Below are positions 7,366 to 16,285 of a stretch of 64,000 nt of DNA, in pieces. The DNA lies in assembly GCA_035464655.1 (NCBI GenBank), contig DATHRZ010000077.1:7625-71624 (forward strand), written 5' to 3'. The notes beneath the pieces were generated by a model. It made no database searches. It was not told where the DNA came from and was given only the letters and a program-made list of their open reading frames with translations. The position numbers and the translations under genes are program-made. Source of the DNA: JARFPW01 sp035464655 (GTDB taxonomy: Bacteria > Gemmatimonadota > Gemmatimonadetes > Palauibacterales > Palauibacteraceae). The number at the start of each line of letters is the position of its first letter. Position 1 is the stretch's first letter.

Positions 7366-8527
7366 GTCCGGCGCGCGGCGACACGGACGCAGCCTCACGA
7401 CCGCGGCCGGGTCACTCATCCTCGCCCTCGTGGCCGCCGGGTGCGGCGGCTACGGGGGCGCTGGTGCATCGAGCAACGGCCGGACCACGGACGAGGATGC
7501 GTCGGCGACGCCCGTCATCGAGCGGCAGACAAGCGGCACGACGGCGTTGCTTCAGGCCGTGAGCGCCGTCGACGAGAGCGTCGTCTGGGTCAGCGGCCAC
7601 CGGGGCACCTGGGCCCGGACGCTGGACGGCGGCGCCACGTGGACGACCGGCGTGGTACCCGGCGCCGATACGCTGCAATTCCGGGACGTGCACGCGCACT
7701 CGTCCGACGTCGCCTGGCTGCTGTCTGCCGGCCCGGGCGACATGTCGCGCATCTATCGCACCGACGACGGCGGCCAGAGCTGGACCCTGCAGTGGACGAA
7801 CGACGAGGCCGACGGCTTCTACGACTGCATCGATTTCTGGAACGCCGACCGGGGCGCCGTCTACGGCGACGCCGTCGAGGGCGAGCTGCGGATTTTGCGC
7901 ACTGTGGACGGCGGCGCGCACTGGACGCGGCTCGCGGGTAGCGCCCTGCCCGAGGCGCTGCCGGGCGAGGGCGGCTTCGCGGCCAGCGGTACCTGCCTCG
8001 TCACCGGGGGCGCGGGCCGGGGCTGGGTGGCGACGGGAAACGCGGAGCGGGCCCGCGTGCTGCACACGAACGATTGGGGCGCGAGCTGGACGGTGTTCGA
8101 TACCCCGATTCCGGGCGGCGAGGGAGCCGGGCTGTTTTCCGTCTCGTTCCGAGACTCGCTCACGGGCGCGATCTTCGGCGGTAGCCTCGCGTCGCCATCC
8201 GAGAACGACGGGGCCGACCCGACCGACGCGGTCGATGCACACCGTCCTCGCGTGGCCATCTCACGCGACGGCGGGGCCTCGTGGGAGGCGGTGGGCCAGC
8301 CGAACATCGAGGGCGCGATCTTCGGCGGTACCTGGGTGCCGGGCGCCGACCCGGCGGCGATGGTAGCCGTCGCGCCGACGGGCGCCGAATGGTCGATCGA
8401 CGAGGGGGCGACGTGGCTCGCCCTCGATTCGGCGGCGTACTGGGGGCTCGGCTTCGTCTCCCCCGACGCCGGCTGGCTCGTGGGTCCCGGCGGACGCATC
8501 ACGAGGCTTCGTTTCGACGGCCTCTGA
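7349..8527 (+). CDS. Asp-box (BNR) beta-propeller lipoprotein, Ycf48-like
   Basis: A 392-residue predicted lipoprotein: Arg-rich N-terminus, hydrophobic helix and lipobox VAAGC (Cys near 31). Six Asp-box repeats follow: TLDGGATW, TDDGGQSW, TVDGGAHW, TNDWGASW, SRDGGASW and SIDEGATW. This is the pattern of the Ycf48/HCF136-like or oxidoreductase-type BNR propellers. The fold usually serves as a binding or assembly scaffold; the partner here is unknown. It overlaps the sodA 3' end by 17 bases, suggesting co-expression. A sialidase activity is unlikely because the Arg triad and FRIP-type motif are not evident. Confidence 0.8.
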   Translation: MPRPAESGARRHGRSLTTAAGSLILALVAAGCGGYGGAGASSNGRTTDEDASATPVIERQTSGTTALLQAVSAVDESVVWVSGHRGTWARTLDGGATWTTGVVPGADTLQFRDVHAHSSDVAWLLSAGPGDMSRIYRTDDGGQSWTLQWTNDEADGFYDCIDFWNADRGAVYGDAVEGELRILRTVDGGAHWTRLAGSALPEALPGEGGFAASGTCLVTGGAGRGWVATGNAERARVLHTNDWGASWTVFDTPIPGGEGAGLFSVSFRDSLTGAIFGGSLASPSENDGADPTDAVDAHRPRVAISRDGGASWEAVGQPNIEGAIFGGTWVPGADPAAMVAVAPTGAEWSIDEGATWLALDSAAYWGLGFVSPDAGWLVGPGGRITRLRFDGL

Positions 8528-8611
8528 CGGACGGATTTCCACCGGCAACCAACACCATCCGCTACCTTTCAAGGGTGGAGAATCACCTCTTCCCGACGAA
8601 AGGAGTCCATC

Positions 8612-9307
8612 GTGAATACCGCAATCAACCTCGCGGCCGGACGCCTGCGCATTCTTGCCTCATGCGCCTTTCTTGCCCTGCTGGCCGCGCCCGCGCCCCT
8701 CATCGGCCAGGAATTTCCCCGAGACGAACTGGACGAGGCGCTCGACGAACTCGCCACCGAACGCGCGCAGGAACTGAACCAGGCGTACTACGATTACGAA
8801 GCTTCCCTGGAAGATCTCAGACGTGAAGCCACCCGCGAGGACCGGCCGGAACTCTATGCCGAGCGACGGCAGGAACTGAGGACGAAGCTCGAGGAGCGCG
8901 TTCTCAGAATCGAACGCGATTACGAGCAGCGCCGCGCCGACGTCCTCCTCGCGCATACGGACCGCGGAGACCGGGCGCGCCCCCTGGGCCAGGACGAGCG
9001 GTTCGGTCGACGGGCTGACGGGGGACGACCCGGCGTCGGGCGGAATCGCGGCGACCGCCGCATCGCGCAGTTGAACGACGATCTCGCACGAGCCTGGGCG
9101 GCATTCCATCGGGAGGCGCAGGAAGCGCGCAGACGGGCACGGACGGACGACACGTGGGACGATTACGAAGCGACCCTCACACGTCTCCAAAACGAATACG
9201 AGCAGGAGATCGCAGACATTCAGAGACGCCAGCGGTCGTTGCGATTCGAAATGGAGCGGGAACGGCGCGCGGAGGCCGACAGGGTCGGTGAGCCGGACGA
9301 CCGCTGA
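8612..9307 (+). CDS. Periplasmic coiled-coil protein of unknown function
   Basis: A 231-residue protein with a clear signal peptide (about residues 1-32, ending APLIGQE) and then long charged, heptad-like helices rich in Glu, Arg and Leu (DELDEALDELATERAQELNQ and onward). A Gly/Arg-rich linker near residues 120-150 separates two helical halves. GTG 8612 is supported by AAAGGAG upstream. It resembles generic OmpH/Skp-like or DUF-type coiled-coil proteins only in composition; I do not recognise a family. It ends 6 bases from the convergent aldo/keto reductase. Confidence 0.75.
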   Translation: MNTAINLAAGRLRILASCAFLALLAAPAPLIGQEFPRDELDEALDELATERAQELNQAYYDYEASLEDLRREATREDRPELYAERRQELRTKLEERVLRIERDYEQRRADVLLAHTDRGDRARPLGQDERFGRRADGGRPGVGRNRGDRRIAQLNDDLARAWAAFHREAQEARRRARTDDTWDDYEATLTRLQNEYEQEIADIQRRQRSLRFEMERERRAEADRVGEPDDR

Positions 9308-9313
9308 CTTCGG

Positions 9314-10138
9314 TCAATCCCAGGCCGGGGCGAGCCCCCTGGGATCGATCAAGCGGCGATCGGCCTCGGTAAGGCTCGACACGCGCTGCATCTCCTCCTG
9401 CGAGAGCGCGAAGTCGAACACTTCGAAGTTCTCGGCGATGTGATCGGGGTCGCTCGAGCGTGGGATCGCCACCACGCCGGGCTGTTGGATCAGCCAGCGC
9501 AGGGCGACCTGCCCTTCGGTCTTGCCGTGCCGTCGTCCGATCTCCGTCAGTCGCTCGTTCCCGAACACCTTCCCGCGCGCCAGCGGCGAGTAGGCGGTCA
9601 ACGCCATGCCGCGCTCGCGGACGGCCGCGAGGATCTCCGACTGATCGAGAAACGGGTGGTACTCGACCTGGTTCGTCGCCAGCGCCACCGGTGAGTGGCG
9701 CACGGCTTCGTCCAGCAGGAGGGTCGTGAAGTTGCTGACGCCGACGTGATCGGCCATTCCGGCCAGCCTCAGCTCGGCCAGTCGACCGAGAACGTCGGCC
9801 ATCGGATGGCGTTCGCCGGGCCAGTGCAGCAACAACAGGTCGACGTAGTCCGTCTGCAGCCTGTCGAGGCTGGCGACCACGGAGGGGCGAAGCTCGCCGG
9901 GACCGAAGTTGTCGGGCCACACCTTGGTCGTGAGGAAGACCTCCTCGCGGGGAACGCCCGATTCTGCGATCGCGGCGCCGACCTCGGCCTCGTTGCCGTA
10001 GATCTGCGCCGTGTCGATGTGCCGGTAACCTACTTCGAGTGCGACGGATACCGCCTCGAACGCTTCCGGCTGACGGAGCTCGAAGGTGCCGAATCCCAGG
10101 GCCGGGATCTTTGCGCCCTTCGCCGTGACGATTCTCAT
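9314..10138 (-). CDS. Aldo/keto reductase
   Basis: A 274-residue NADPH-dependent aldo/keto reductase of the 2,5-diketo-gluconate reductase/AKR5 type. The catalytic tetrad is present: Asp and Tyr in HIDTAQIYGNE, Lys in TTKVW and His in LLLLHWPG. Further family signatures are GVSNFTTLLLDEAV, NQVEYHPFL and AIPRSSDPDHIAEN. It is a cytoplasmic single gene, divergent from the YciE-like gene. The physiological carbonyl substrate cannot be told from sequence. Confidence 0.92.
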   Translation of the reverse strand: MRIVTAKGAKIPALGFGTFELRQPEAFEAVSVALEVGYRHIDTAQIYGNEAEVGAAIAESGVPREEVFLTTKVWPDNFGPGELRPSVVASLDRLQTDYVDLLLLHWPGERHPMADVLGRLAELRLAGMADHVGVSNFTTLLLDEAVRHSPVALATNQVEYHPFLDQSEILAAVRERGMALTAYSPLARGKVFGNERLTEIGRRHGKTEGQVALRWLIQQPGVVAIPRSSDPDHIAENFEVFDFALSQEEMQRVSSLTEADRRLIDPRGLAPAWD

Positions 10139-10398
10139 GATGGGCCCCTGATCATTTCATTTCTGTCTGGATTGAAACTACGGGCAAGTCGGCGGCGCCG
10201 CCGGTCGCACCGCCATACAGACGTACGATGGATCTCACATCCCGTTTCCCTGCAAGGACATTCGCGCAACCGTCCGCGCGCCCCGCACCCGGGTGGTCGT
10301 CCGGCCCGACTCCTGCGTTCTATGACTCCCGACGGCCCGGGCGTGGGTGGCCCGTGAGATGACCCGTGATGATCGGCATCCATCGAGGAGGGGATCCA

Positions 10399-10950
10399 AT
10401 GACGGCGGAACGCGCATCAGCCCGGGAACGCTACAGGAGCGGGTTGGAGAGCCTGCTCGCCCTCGAACTACAGACCGAAGCCCTGATTCCAACCATGGCG
10501 GCGTATGCCGGATGCGACCGCCTGCGCCGCTTCTTCGATGACCTGCCCCCGATGATCAGGCGGCAACGCCGTCGCCTCGAGCTCCTGCTGAACGCGTTTC
10601 CGGAACGAACGGACACGCCGACGGTTGCGGCTCGACCCGGTCTCGAGGAGGAACTGCGGGAGATCGGCAGCACGCCCAATCCCGCGGAGCGGGACACGGA
10701 GCTGATCACCTCCGCGGCCTGGATCATCGGCCTGCAGATCGAGCAGTACGGGGCGACGCGCGACCTGGCGATAGGGCTCGGCGACTTCGAGGCCGCCAGG
10801 CACCTGCAGCGATCGCTGAACACGGTGGGAGCGCTGAGCTTGAGGCTCTTCCGAGTCTCCCGGCGCCTCCGGCAGGTGGCCTTCGACTTCCCCCTCCTGG
10901 AGGTGAGTGACTTCGACCGCCTGCCGGCGTTCACCGGCGCCCTGCCCTGA
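10399..10950 (+). CDS. YciE/YciF-like (DUF892) ferritin-like protein
   Basis: A 183-residue helical protein. The pattern of a helix pair with FFDDLPPMIRRQRRRLELLL and a later helix AAWIIGLQIEQYGATRDLAIGLGDFEAARHLQRSLN matches the DUF892 (YciE/YciF) ferritin-like family, linked to stress responses. The Glu/His metal ligands are only partly kept, so metal binding is uncertain. ATG 10399 has a GAGGAGGGG ribosome-binding site; an in-frame upstream ATG at 10366 lacks one. It converges with the nickel permease gene. Confidence 0.65.
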   Translation: MTAERASARERYRSGLESLLALELQTEALIPTMAAYAGCDRLRRFFDDLPPMIRRQRRRLELLLNAFPERTDTPTVAARPGLEEELREIGSTPNPAERDTELITSAAWIIGLQIEQYGATRDLAIGLGDFEAARHLQRSLNTVGALSLRLFRVSRRLRQVAFDFPLLEVSDFDRLPAFTGALP

Positions 10951-10959
10951 GTGCCCGCC

Positions 10960-10983
10960 GGCCCGGTGCCTCCTCTCCGGGCC
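10960..10983. terminator. Hairpin between convergent genes
   Basis: A 7-bp inverted repeat GGCCCGG/CCGGGCC with a 10-base loop lies between the stops of the YciE-like gene (10950) and the nickel permease (10989). There is no T-run on either side, so it is at best a bidirectional structure slowing or ending transcription. Confidence 0.4.
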
Positions 10984-10988
10984 TCGGT

Positions 10989-11762
10989 TCAGAAGGCTCC
11001 TGCCGCGTACCAGACGCCGAAAGCCGCACTCGCGACGCCGATGACCGGAATCATCGGCTCGAGCCAGCGGCCGATCGCGCCGCTGGCCAGGCCATGTCCG
11101 ACCAGGGCCGACAGGAGGCCCATCGACAGGGCGGTTCCAGCCGCGAACACGAACAGGGCGAGCGTACCGACGGCCGGCGTCGAAGCGGCGGCCACCAGGA
11201 GGACGCCGGCGCCGGCCGACCCGCCCACCCCGTGCACGAGCCCGACGCCGAAGGCCTCGCGGGGCGTGCGCCCCAGCGAGTCCTCCGGGTGGCCATGTAC
11301 GTGGGCGGCCGCCTCCGGATGGCCCTGGTCGGGTGCGTGCTCATGCATGTGGGGATGCGCGTGTACGAGCGGCTCATCCAGGTGCTCGCCTCCGTGCTCG
11401 TGCACGTGGGCGTGCAGGTAACCCCGGTGCCAGCGGACGAGCAGCCGGACGGCGAGCGCCACGATCAGCGCCCCGATCGCGAACTCGGCACCGCGCGCCA
11501 CGCCTTCGGGTAGCCATTGCCCGAAGAACACCACGGGCAGGCCGAACAGGAACAGCGTCGTCCCATGGCCGACGCCCCAGGCCAGACCCAGGCGGCCGGC
11601 CCGGCGGCGGGCGTCGACCCGGTCGCTGAACACCAGGGTCGAGAGAGCGGTGACGTGGTCCGGGTCCGACGCGTGCCGGATTCCCAGCAGGAGCGCCGCC
11701 GCCAGGCCGAGGAGAACGCTGCCGCCGCCGAGACCGGTGATCCACCCGGCGATTCCGTGCAT
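10989..11762 (-). CDS. Nickel/cobalt permease (NicO/RcnA-like) of the hyp operon
   Basis: A 257-residue inner-membrane protein with six or so hydrophobic helices. The first cytoplasmic-side helix carries HASDPDHVTALSTLV, the HxxxDH metal motif of nickel/cobalt transporters. A His-rich loop lies near residues 115-160 (HAHVHEHGGEH, HAHPHMHEHAP). It is the last gene of the hydrogenase-maturation operon, 2 bases after the SIS gene, so nickel uptake for [NiFe] cofactor assembly is the likely role; nickel export is less likely in this context. Confidence 0.85.
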   Translation of the reverse strand: MHGIAGWITGLGGGSVLLGLAAALLLGIRHASDPDHVTALSTLVFSDRVDARRRAGRLGLAWGVGHGTTLFLFGLPVVFFGQWLPEGVARGAEFAIGALIVALAVRLLVRWHRGYLHAHVHEHGGEHLDEPLVHAHPHMHEHAPDQGHPEAAAHVHGHPEDSLGRTPREAFGVGLVHGVGGSAGAGVLLVAAASTPAVGTLALFVFAAGTALSMGLLSALVGHGLASGAIGRWLEPMIPVIGVASAAFGVWYAAGAF

Positions 11763-11763
11763 G

Positions 11764-12351
11764 TCAGGCTACCTCTTCGGGCTCTTCGGCGACTCCGACC
11801 CGCTCGACCAGTTCGCGGAGCACGTGATAGTGCGTCTCGGCGATCTCCTGCCGGACGAACGGATCGGGCGTCTCGACCGGAAAGTCCCACGCGGCTCCGG
11901 CGGCTCCGTAGGCGATCGTGAGACAGCCGCGCTCGCGAGCGACCTCGAGGGCCTCTCGCGTCTCCCCCGAAGCGTCGTCGTCCGCCCCGAATGCGATCAC
12001 GATGTCGGGTGGCTCGAGCACGAGCTCGGCCTGCCGTCGCAGCGAGCCGCTCCCGGCCGCCAGGCCGAGCGCCGGGAGGGCGCGCTTCCCCACGATCACC
12101 GGGTGAACGAATTCGACGGCCACGTGGCTGACGTCGGAGCAGGCGGCGGGGGTGCGGCCGAGCGCCACGAGGCGGCCGTCGCGGGCGAACCGCTCGGCCA
12201 TACGATGGCAGAGCGCAGCCGTGCGCTCCGCCTCGGCGCCGAAGAACGACGCGTTCGCGGCCGTGCGCCGCGCGAGCGCCGCCTTGACGATGTCGATCGG
12301 GTCCCGACCCGCCGCTTCGCGGCCGCCCAGCGCCCGCGCCGAATCGGTCAC
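11764..12351 (-). CDS. SIS-domain protein (GmhA-like) of the hyp operon
   Basis: A 195-residue sugar-isomerase (SIS) fold protein resembling phosphoheptose isomerases. It has the N-terminal helix DIVKAALARRTAANASFF, the turn VALGRTPAACSDVSHVAVEF and a second half DIVIAFGADDDASGETREAL. GTG 12351 overlaps the hypB stop (GTGA), which fixes the start better than the open frame further upstream. SIS proteins recur in some hydrogenase clusters, particularly those of high-affinity uptake hydrogenases, with unknown function. True isomerase activity is doubtful because the GmhA metal-ligand residues are not obvious. Confidence 0.7.
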   Translation of the reverse strand: MTDSARALGGREAAGRDPIDIVKAALARRTAANASFFGAEAERTAALCHRMAERFARDGRLVALGRTPAACSDVSHVAVEFVHPVIVGKRALPALGLAAGSGSLRRQAELVLEPPDIVIAFGADDDASGETREALEVARERGCLTIAYGAAGAAWDFPVETPDPFVRQEIAETHYHVLRELVERVGVAEEPEEVA

Positions 12352-13031
12352 GCCGCTTCGCGGCCCCGCTCGGCCACGTCGCGCAGCCAGTCGAACCACG
12401 CGTCGAGACCCTCACCGGTGCGGGCGCTCACCAGGGCGCAGGGGACGCCCGGATGCACGGCGTCGAGATTTGAGAGAAAGGCGTCCATGTCGAAATCGAG
12501 ATGGGGCAGCAGGTCGATCTTGTTGACCAGCACGAAGTCGCAGGCACGGAACATCAGCGGATACTTCAGCGGCTTGTCCTCGCCCTCGGTCACGGCGGAG
12601 GCCATCACGCGCGCGTTCTCGCCGATCCGGAACTCGGCCGGACAGACCAGGTTTCCCACGTTCTCGACGATGAGCAGATCGATCTCCTCGAGCGGCAGCG
12701 ACGGCAGGGCCGAACGCACCATGTTCGCGTCGAGGTGGCACTCTCCGCCGAAGCCGGCGTCGGTGTTGATCTGTACGACGGGCGCGTGGTGGTGGGCCAG
12801 TCGGTCGGCGTCGAGGCTACCCTGCACGTCGCCCTCGAGCACACCGAGCCGGATCTCGTCGTCGAGCCGCTCGAGGGCGCGCTCGAGCAACGTCGTCTTC
12901 CCGGCGCCCGGCGAGCTCATGAAGTTCACGACCGTCACGCCGGCGCGGTCGAAGTCGGCGCGGTTGGCGCGCGCGATCGTATTGTTCGCGTCGAGGGCGT
13001 CCTCGACGACGCGGATCTTCTTGACGTGCAT
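12348..13031 (-). CDS. hypB: HypB, GTPase for nickel insertion into hydrogenase
   Basis: HypB is a SIMIBI-class GTPase that with HypA delivers nickel to the hydrogenase large-subunit precursor. The 227-residue protein has the P-loop SSPGAGKTTLL at residues 39-49, the metal-binding CHLDANMV, VENVGNLVCPAEFRIGE and the guanine motif NKIDLLPHL. There is no N-terminal His-rich nickel-storage stretch; the permease at the operon end carries His-rich segments instead. The ATG at 13031 (MHVKKIRVVED) matches the family start. Confidence 0.95.
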   Translation of the reverse strand: MHVKKIRVVEDALDANNTIARANRADFDRAGVTVVNFMSSPGAGKTTLLERALERLDDEIRLGVLEGDVQGSLDADRLAHHHAPVVQINTDAGFGGECHLDANMVRSALPSLPLEEIDLLIVENVGNLVCPAEFRIGENARVMASAVTEGEDKPLKYPLMFRACDFVLVNKIDLLPHLDFDMDAFLSNLDAVHPGVPCALVSARTGEGLDAWFDWLRDVAERGREAA

Positions 13032-13098
13032 TTCGTTCTCCCGCCGGCGACCCCGCGGCCGACCGGCCATGTTGTCACCCGGACGCTCGGCCCTTCCG

Positions 13099-13446
13099 TC
13101 AGGCCTCGACCGGGTCCTCCACTTCCAGCCAGTCGATCAGCAGCTCGTTGCCTCGCACGATCTCGAGGTCGAAGCTCTCGCAGGCGCCGCAGCGGAACGG
13201 GAAGCCCGCCTGTGGCGTCTCTTCGCCGCAGGCGCGGCAGGCGCCCACGGCTTCGACGCTCTCGATGACCAGCGGCGCCCCGTCGGCCACCGTGTCCTTC
13301 GTAATCAGCTCCCAACTGAACTCGAGCGACGCGGGCACGACCTGGCGCAGGTGCCCCACCTTGAGCTGCACGTGGGTCACACGCCGTCCGTCCGCGTGCC
13401 GAAGCACGCTGTCCAGTATCGACCCGGCGATCGCCATTTCGTGCAT
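13099..13446 (-). CDS. hypA: HypA, nickel metallochaperone for hydrogenase
   Basis: A 115-residue HypA protein. It begins MHEMAIAGSIL, where the MHE motif binds nickel, and has the structural zinc site formed by ACRACGEE and RCGACESFD. It works with HypB to insert nickel into the hydrogenase large subunit. It lies 67 bases upstream of hypB and 29 bases after hypE on the minus strand. Confidence 0.95.
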   Translation of the reverse strand: MHEMAIAGSILDSVLRHADGRRVTHVQLKVGHLRQVVPASLEFSWELITKDTVADGAPLVIESVEAVGACRACGEETPQAGFPFRCGACESFDLEIVRGNELLIDWLEVEDPVEA

Positions 13447-13475
13447 CCCATGCGCCTTTTCGGAGGACGCTTAGG

Positions 13476-14621
13476 CTAGCAGATGCGCGGTAGCGGATCG
13501 CCGACCAGCAGGTCCATCACACGCCTCCCTCCGAACGCGGTCTGCGCGAGCACCATCTCCCGGGGTTCCGTCTTGATCTCACCGATCTCGGCCGCCCGCT
13601 CGCAGCCCGGCACCGCGCGCATGGCCTCGAGCGCGGCGTCGGCCGCCTCGGGCGCGACGACGACGACCAGCACGCCCTCGTTCGCCACGTACATCGGGTC
13701 GATGCCGAGGATCTCGCACGCGCCGGCCACGGCCGGGTGCACCGGGATCGCGTCCTCGCGCACCAGCGCCGCGACGCCCGACGTGGCGGCCAGTTCGTTG
13801 AGCACCGAGGCCACGCCCCCACGCGTCGCGTCACGGGCGCAACGCAGGTCGGCCCCCGCCGCCTCGAGCAGCGCGTCCATCGCGGGCCACAGCGAACGCG
13901 TGTCGGACTCGATCGCGGCGCCGAGCTCGAACTCGCCGCGCGCCAGCATGATGGCGGTTCCGTGGTCGCCGACCCGGCCCGATACGAGGATGCGGTCGCC
14001 CGGCTTCAGCGACGCGGGAGACAGTCGGGCGCGCGGGTCGCGGCGCCCGAGGCCGGTCGTGCAGATGTACATCGCGTCGGCGTGGCCGCGTTCGACGACT
14101 TTCGTGTCGCCCGCCACGATCCGCACACCGGCCGCCTCGGCCGCACCGGCGATCGCTTTCACCTCGTGCTCGAGGTCCTCCGCCGTCAGCCCCTCTTCGA
14201 GGACGAACGACAGAGTGAGCACCAGGGGCCGGGCGCCCGACACGGCGAGGTCGTTCACCGTGCCGTTGACCGCCAGCTCGCCGATCGAGCCGCCCGGGAA
14301 ACGGATGGGCGTGACGACGAAGCTGTCGGTCGTGAGTGCGAGCTCGGCGCCGTCGACGGTCAGCTTCGCCGCATCGTCGAGGGTCGCGAGCTCGCCCGAG
14401 GCGAAGGCCGGCAGAAACAGGCCCTCGATCAGGCTCGCCATCGCCTTGCCGCCCGCCCCGTGCGCCATCGTGATGCGCTCGTCGCGGAACTTCGCCGGCA
14501 TCGAACGCACCTTCTCGATCTTCGCCAGCGCCTCGCGCTCGCGGTCGTCGCGCTCCCCGCGGCCTTCGTCGGCCCCGGACGCGGACGCGGCAGACGTCTC
14601 CATCGAGTCGACAGGCTTCAC
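13476..14621 (-). CDS. hypE: HypE, carbamoyl dehydratase for hydrogenase cyanide ligand
   Basis: HypE is a PurM/ThiL-like ATPase that dehydrates the S-carbamoyl group on its C-terminal Cys to thiocyanate, the source of the Fe-CN ligands. The protein ends in PLPRIC with the required terminal Cys. The N-terminal TMAHGAGGKAMASLIEGLF, NGTVNDLAVSGARPL, VAGDTKVVERG and CARDATRGGVASVLNE motifs are present. GTG 14621 overlaps the hypD TGA; it adds about 40 non-conserved charged residues, so a later in-frame ATG is possible. Confidence 0.95.
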   Translation of the reverse strand: MKPVDSMETSAASASGADEGRGERDDREREALAKIEKVRSMPAKFRDERITMAHGAGGKAMASLIEGLFLPAFASGELATLDDAAKLTVDGAELALTTDSFVVTPIRFPGGSIGELAVNGTVNDLAVSGARPLVLTLSFVLEEGLTAEDLEHEVKAIAGAAEAAGVRIVAGDTKVVERGHADAMYICTTGLGRRDPRARLSPASLKPGDRILVSGRVGDHGTAIMLARGEFELGAAIESDTRSLWPAMDALLEAAGADLRCARDATRGGVASVLNELAATSGVAALVREDAIPVHPAVAGACEILGIDPMYVANEGVLVVVVAPEAADAALEAMRAVPGCERAAEIGEIKTEPREMVLAQTAFGGRRVMDLLVGDPLPRIC

Positions 14622-15733
14622 ACGACCTCCCGTTCGCGGGCGAACCGTCCGAAGTTGTAGTAGGCGGCGCAGGCCCCCTCGCTCGACACCATGCAGGTGC
14701 CGATCGGGTTCTCGGGCGTGCAGGCCGTGCCGAACACCTTGCACTCCCACGGCTTGATGACGCCCTTCAGCACTTCTCCGCACTGGCAGGCTTTCGGGTC
14801 GGCGACGCGCACGCCGGGCACCTCGAAGCGCAGTTCGGCGTCGAACTCGGCGTAGGCGTCATTGAGCTTGAGCCCGCTCTGCGAGATGAACCCGAGCCCG
14901 CGCCACTCGAAGTGGGGCCGGAGCTCGAACACCTCGGCCAGCACGCGGAGCGCGGCCGGATTCCCGTCGTACGGGACGACGCGCTTGTACTGGTTCTCGA
15001 CCTCGCAGCGGCCCTCGGCGAGTTGCTGAAGGATCATCTGAATGCTCTGAAGCACGTCGAGCGGCTCGAAGCCCGAGACCACGATCGGCTTGCCGTAGTC
15101 GGCCGAGATGAACTCGTAGGGACGCGCCCCGATCACCGTCGAGACGTGGCCCGGTCCGACGAAACCGTCGAGCCGCAGGTCGGGCGACTCGAGCAGGGCG
15201 CGCAGCGGCGGGACGATCGTGACGTGGTTGCAGTAGCACGAGAAGTTCGTGACGCCCTCGGCCTTCGCACGCATGAGGGTGAGGGCCGTCGAGGGCGCCG
15301 TCGTCTCGAACCCGACGGCGAAAAACACTACCTCGCGGTCGGGGTTTTCGCGGGCGATGCGCAGAGCGTCGAGCGGCGAGTACACCATGCGGATGTCGGC
15401 GCCCTTCGCCTTCGCCTCGAGCAGCGTCCCGTCGCCGCCCGGCACGCGCATCATGTCGCCGAAGCAGCTGAAGATCACTTCGGGACGGCGGGCCACCGTG
15501 ATCCCGTCGTCCACCCGGCCCATCGGGATCACGCAGACCGGACAGCCGGGACCGTGCACGAGTTCGACGTTGCCCGGCAGGAGGTCGTCGACGCCGTAGC
15601 GGTAGATCGTGTGGGTGTGCCCGCCACACACCTCCATAACCTTGTAGTGGCGCCCGGGATCCACGGTGCGGGCGATTCGCTCCGCCAGGACCTGTCCGAG
15701 CTCCGGGTTCCGATACTCGTCGACGAACTTCAT
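14618..15733 (-). CDS. hypD: HypD, Fe(CN)2CO scaffold protein
   Basis: HypD (371 residues) holds iron and a [4Fe-4S] cluster while the cyanide and CO ligands are attached, acting with HypC and HypE. Key motifs: MEVCGGHTHTIYRYG, HGPGCPVCVIP, GFETTAPSTALTL and the C-terminal cluster ligands in ACQCGEVL, WECKVFGTAC and GTCMVSSEGACAAYY. The ATG overlaps the stop of the second HypC-like gene by ATGA and the 3' end overlaps hypE by 4 bases. Confidence 0.97.
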   Translation of the reverse strand: MKFVDEYRNPELGQVLAERIARTVDPGRHYKVMEVCGGHTHTIYRYGVDDLLPGNVELVHGPGCPVCVIPMGRVDDGITVARRPEVIFSCFGDMMRVPGGDGTLLEAKAKGADIRMVYSPLDALRIARENPDREVVFFAVGFETTAPSTALTLMRAKAEGVTNFSCYCNHVTIVPPLRALLESPDLRLDGFVGPGHVSTVIGARPYEFISADYGKPIVVSGFEPLDVLQSIQMILQQLAEGRCEVENQYKRVVPYDGNPAALRVLAEVFELRPHFEWRGLGFISQSGLKLNDAYAEFDAELRFEVPGVRVADPKACQCGEVLKGVIKPWECKVFGTACTPENPIGTCMVSSEGACAAYYNFGRFAREREVV

Positions 15734-15969
15734 GCGGAGGACTCCCGCGGGACGGTGGCTTCCGGCTCGCCGTCGAGGCGCAGCAAGGCCGTGCCCGCAT
15801 GCACGAGCAGACGGTCTCCGACCTGCACGTTCTCGACGAGCGCCGTCATCACCTCCGTGCGCGCCCCGTCATCGTCCACGCAGATCGCGAGATCGGGATC
15901 GTCGTGCAGCGCCGCGACGCGCATCGGGACGCCCTCGTCGGAGCAGGTGACGCAGTGGAAGGAGTTCAT
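15730..15969 (-). CDS. HypC-like protein with divergent Cys motif
   Basis: A 79-residue member of the HypC/HupF family lacking the usual MCLAIPG start. Instead it begins MNSFHCVTCSDEGVPMRV and then has the OB-like barrel pattern ending VQVGDRLLVHAGTALLRL. Such variants occur alongside a normal hypC in other bacterial hydrogenase clusters. It probably takes part in Fe(CN)2CO transfer or large-subunit maturation, but its division of work with hypC is unknown. It overlaps hypC and hypD by ATGA at both ends. Confidence 0.8.
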   Translation of the reverse strand: MNSFHCVTCSDEGVPMRVAALHDDPDLAICVDDDGARTEVMTALVENVQVGDRLLVHAGTALLRLDGEPEATVPRESSA

Positions 15970-16241
15970 TGGATGAAGCTCCCCATGAAGTCTTCGATCT
16001 CCTGCTCGTAGTCCTCGCCCATCGACTCGAGCAGCTTGAGGGTGGCATGGGCTTCGGCTTCGTCGACCTTCGAAAGGGCGAAGCCGACGTGGATCAGAAC
16101 CCAGTCGCCGGGGCCCACGCCGCCGTCGTCATCGAGTAGACCGATGTTGACGTTGCGGTGCACACCCGCCACGTCGACGGTGGCGATCCGGTTGGACTCG
16201 TCCACCAGCTTGACGACCTGCCCTGGAATCGCGAGGCACAC
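15966..16241 (-). CDS. hypC: HypC, hydrogenase maturation chaperone
   Basis: A 91-residue canonical HypC. It starts with MCLAIPGQVVKL, where Cys2 binds the Fe(CN)2CO unit, and continues with GDWVLIHVGFALSKVDEAEA. The C-terminus GEDYEQEIEDFMGSF is longer and more acidic than in E. coli HypC. The start is GTG at 16241 with GGAGG upstream. A 217-base leader separates it from hypF and carries a promoter-like sequence and two hairpins. Confidence 0.95.
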   Translation of the reverse strand: MCLAIPGQVVKLVDESNRIATVDVAGVHRNVNIGLLDDDGGVGPGDWVLIHVGFALSKVDEAEAHATLKLLESMGEDYEQEIEDFMGSFIQ

Positions 16242-16285
16242 GTTCAGCCTCCAGCGCCGAGAGTGACGTCGGTCGTCTCGTCACA

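Noticed and set aside
10989..11762. Nickel exporter (RcnA) function for the His-rich permease
   Set aside because: The gene is the last member of the hyp operon, where uptake for cofactor assembly is expected; no metal-resistance regulator is nearby.
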